A DNA stretch of 42,133 bases from Nitrosospira multiformis (GTDB lineage: Bacteria; Pseudomonadota; Gammaproteobacteria; Burkholderiales; Nitrosomonadaceae): NCBI RefSeq assembly GCF_900111585.1, contig NZ_FOHI01000014.1:1-42133 (forward strand), written 5' to 3'. Positions 41,097-42,133 of the stretch are shown here, piece after piece. The translations under genes and the position numbers were made by a program. Position 1 is the first letter of the stretch; every line of letters begins with the position of its first letter. The notes beneath the pieces were generated by a model. It did no database searches. It saw only the letters and a program-made list of their open reading frames with translations, and was not told where the DNA came from.

Positions 41097-41555
41097 CTAT
41101 TTGCAGCTTTTCACATCTTCCGTAACGGTTTTTCCATCTTTCAGTACGACAGTTTGCCGGATAGTCTTGCAATTACTGTCGTCATCAACGCCCACGACCT
41201 CGGCTCTCCCGCTCACGCCACTATTGGGATTGGTGAAAGTCTGGGTCTGGTTGGTTTCATACGCCCGCTGGGAAGTTTGAGCCATGCGACGCTGATCTTC
41301 CTGACCGAGGCGTCCTCCGATTTCCGCACCCAGATAATATCCGCCCACCCCGCCGGCCACAGCACCCAATATACGGCCCGCAGTTCCCCCACCCAGGTAG
41401 CTGCCAAGATAGCCGCCACCAATGGAACCGGCAACGCTCCCGATCAAGCCGCCGGCACGCCTCGTTTCGGTGGACTGGCATGCTGAAAGGAACGCAACCA
41501 GGGCTAGGAGCAGCAAGCGCTTTGTCCATGTAGCTGAAATCGACGCTTGATTCAT
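41097..41555 (-). CDS. Glycine-zipper lipoprotein
   Basis: The 152-residue product from the ATG at 41555 has a lipoprotein signal (LLLLALVAFLSAC, Cys at about 26). A long glycine-zipper segment follows (GLIGSVAGSIGGGYLGSYLGGG ... GAVAGGVGGYYLGAEIGGRLG, about 35-85), like 17-kDa surface-antigen/OmpA-like lipoproteins. The C-terminal part has a Cys pair (SNCKTIRQ, VKSCK). A GGAGGT sequence lies just before the chosen ATG. The frame extends upstream to 41654, but without similarity. It is likely an outer-membrane lipoprotein of unknown role. Confidence 0.85.
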   Translation of the reverse strand: MNQASISATWTKRLLLLALVAFLSACQSTETRRAGGLIGSVAGSIGGGYLGSYLGGGTAGRILGAVAGGVGGYYLGAEIGGRLGQEDQRRMAQTSQRAYETNQTQTFTNPNSGVSGRAEVVGVDDDSNCKTIRQTVVLKDGKTVTEDVKSCK

Positions 41556-41759
41556 GATCTTACCTCCAAATTTTGCTTCAGGCTGAATTCGATGTTCTCC
41601 CAGTAATGTGGGCCGCGATGCAGTTATCCTTGCCATGATCTGTTTGCATCCCATTGTGTTATTAACGAAAAAGGAGAGGCGAGGATGACATGCCTATTCT
41701 GTTTTCTGTGGGGCGACTTTCTGCGACAATTATTATTTTCCTCTTATTCCCGGACTGCA

Positions 41760-41939
41760 ATGAAATTCAGGAAAATAATAAGCCTCGTTACTCTGCTGAC
41801 CGTTCTTCCCGCACTCTCGGGTTGCTGGTATCTCTTGGCGGGAGGGGCCGGCGCTTACGGCGGCTACAAGATGAAAGAGAAGGGTTATACCCTGCAGAAT
41901 CCCATCACGAAAGAGAAAAGCAGTCAGACATCGAAATAA
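41760..41939 (+). CDS. Small lipoprotein
   Basis: A 59-residue product starting MKFRKIISLVTLLTVLPALSGC. It has a signal peptide and lipobox (LSGC, Cys at about 22), a short Gly-rich hydrophobic stretch (LLAGGAGAYGGYKM) and a basic hydrophilic tail (KEKGYTLQNPITKEK). The open frame continues 75 bp upstream, but the signal peptide fixes the start at 41760. It is divergent from the glycine-zipper lipoprotein gene, with the spacer 41556-41759 between them. It resembles small proteobacterial envelope lipoproteins of unknown function. Confidence 0.7.
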   Translation: MKFRKIISLVTLLTVLPALSGCWYLLAGGAGAYGGYKMKEKGYTLQNPITKEKSSQTSK

Positions 41940-42064
41940 AAGTATAGAAATATTGCGCCAGTATTGCTTGCGGCCGTGCACGTTTGAAGGCTTCGTATTC
42001 GCCCGTGGGCGTCATCTCTCTCACAGGGCCGGGCCGGGGGAAGCATGTTCGCGGAGGCTGGAGG

Positions 42065-42133
42065 TCAAGCGAATGCATGGGCGATGGTGTAGATCGTCAG
42101 GCCTGCCAACCCGCCTATCAGGGTGCCATTGAT
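42065..42133 (-). CDS. 3' end of a membrane-protein gene (partial)
   Basis: The last 22 codons of a minus-strand gene run off the window edge, ending in GGLAGLTIYTIAHAFA and TGA. The hydrophobic, Gly-rich sequence suggests a final membrane helix. Family not identifiable from this fragment. Confidence 0.45.
   Translation of the reverse strand: MNGTLIGGLAGLTIYTIAHAFA

Noticed and set aside
38695-42133. Direct repeat of the tRNA-Arg 3' end marking an island boundary
   Set aside because: No second copy of the tRNA end was noticed to the right within the window, so an attachment-site pair cannot be claimed.

Overview
The window is a chromosomal replication-origin neighbourhood of a Gram-negative betaproteobacterium. 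Gene order and protein sequences fit the ammonia-oxidising Nitrosomonadaceae, most likely a Nitrosospira-like organism. This placement is inferred from recognised gene families and order; no database search was run. Coding density is high across most of the window, with clear accessory or degraded DNA only in 4.5-6.5 kb, 36.9-37.3 kb and 38.7-41.1 kb.

Left part (0.15-10.7 kb, mostly minus strand). This is the classical origin-flanking cluster. Read along the minus strand it is rpmH, rnpA, yidD, yidC, mnmE, then a non-coding or degraded block of about 2 kb, then mnmG, rsmG, parA, parB. The block holds three perfect parS sites inside a diverged tandem duplication, a 32-bp palindrome and decayed small reading frames. 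One small basic membrane protein gene sits on the plus strand at 6522-6803. rnpA has no ATG, GTG or TTG in front of its conserved N terminus and may start at AUU.

Centre (10.9-29.2 kb, mostly plus strand). dnaA, dnaN and gyrB follow, with DnaA boxes around them (candidate oriC between dnaA and dnaN). Then come glyA, a possible 41-codon leader frame, nrdR and ribD, followed by a minus-strand RegB/RegA redox two-component system. The rest is ribE, ribB fused to a decayed RibA-like domain, ribH, nusB, thiL, pgpA and pncC. Together these cover most of riboflavin synthesis plus thiamine-phosphate kinase, PGP phosphatase and NMN deamidase. A UPF0114 membrane protein and a secreted TPR protein with a broken trypsin-like domain follow.

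Right part (29.3-36.9 kb). recA, recX, an OB-fold-like lipoprotein gene, alaS, trxB and a Smr-domain gene form a tightly packed plus-strand series. dksA-like and an exported peroxiredoxin-like gene lie on the minus strand. The latter has serine at the peroxidatic cysteine position.

Far right (36.9-42.1 kb). A repeat-containing spacer, an MFS transporter and tRNA-Arg(CCU) come first. The tRNA is followed by a poorly coding stretch with the decayed tail of a minus-strand gene. Then come a secreted protein with a Lys-Pro-Glu repeat tail, two doubtful small frames, two lipoprotein genes and the 3' end of a membrane-protein gene cut by the window edge.

The most interesting points are the AUU candidate start of rnpA, the parS duplication with its neighbouring palindrome, three proteins or domains that keep a fold but have lost catalytic residues, and the hairpin in the regB-ribE divergent spacer. 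No clear new multi-gene system was found.
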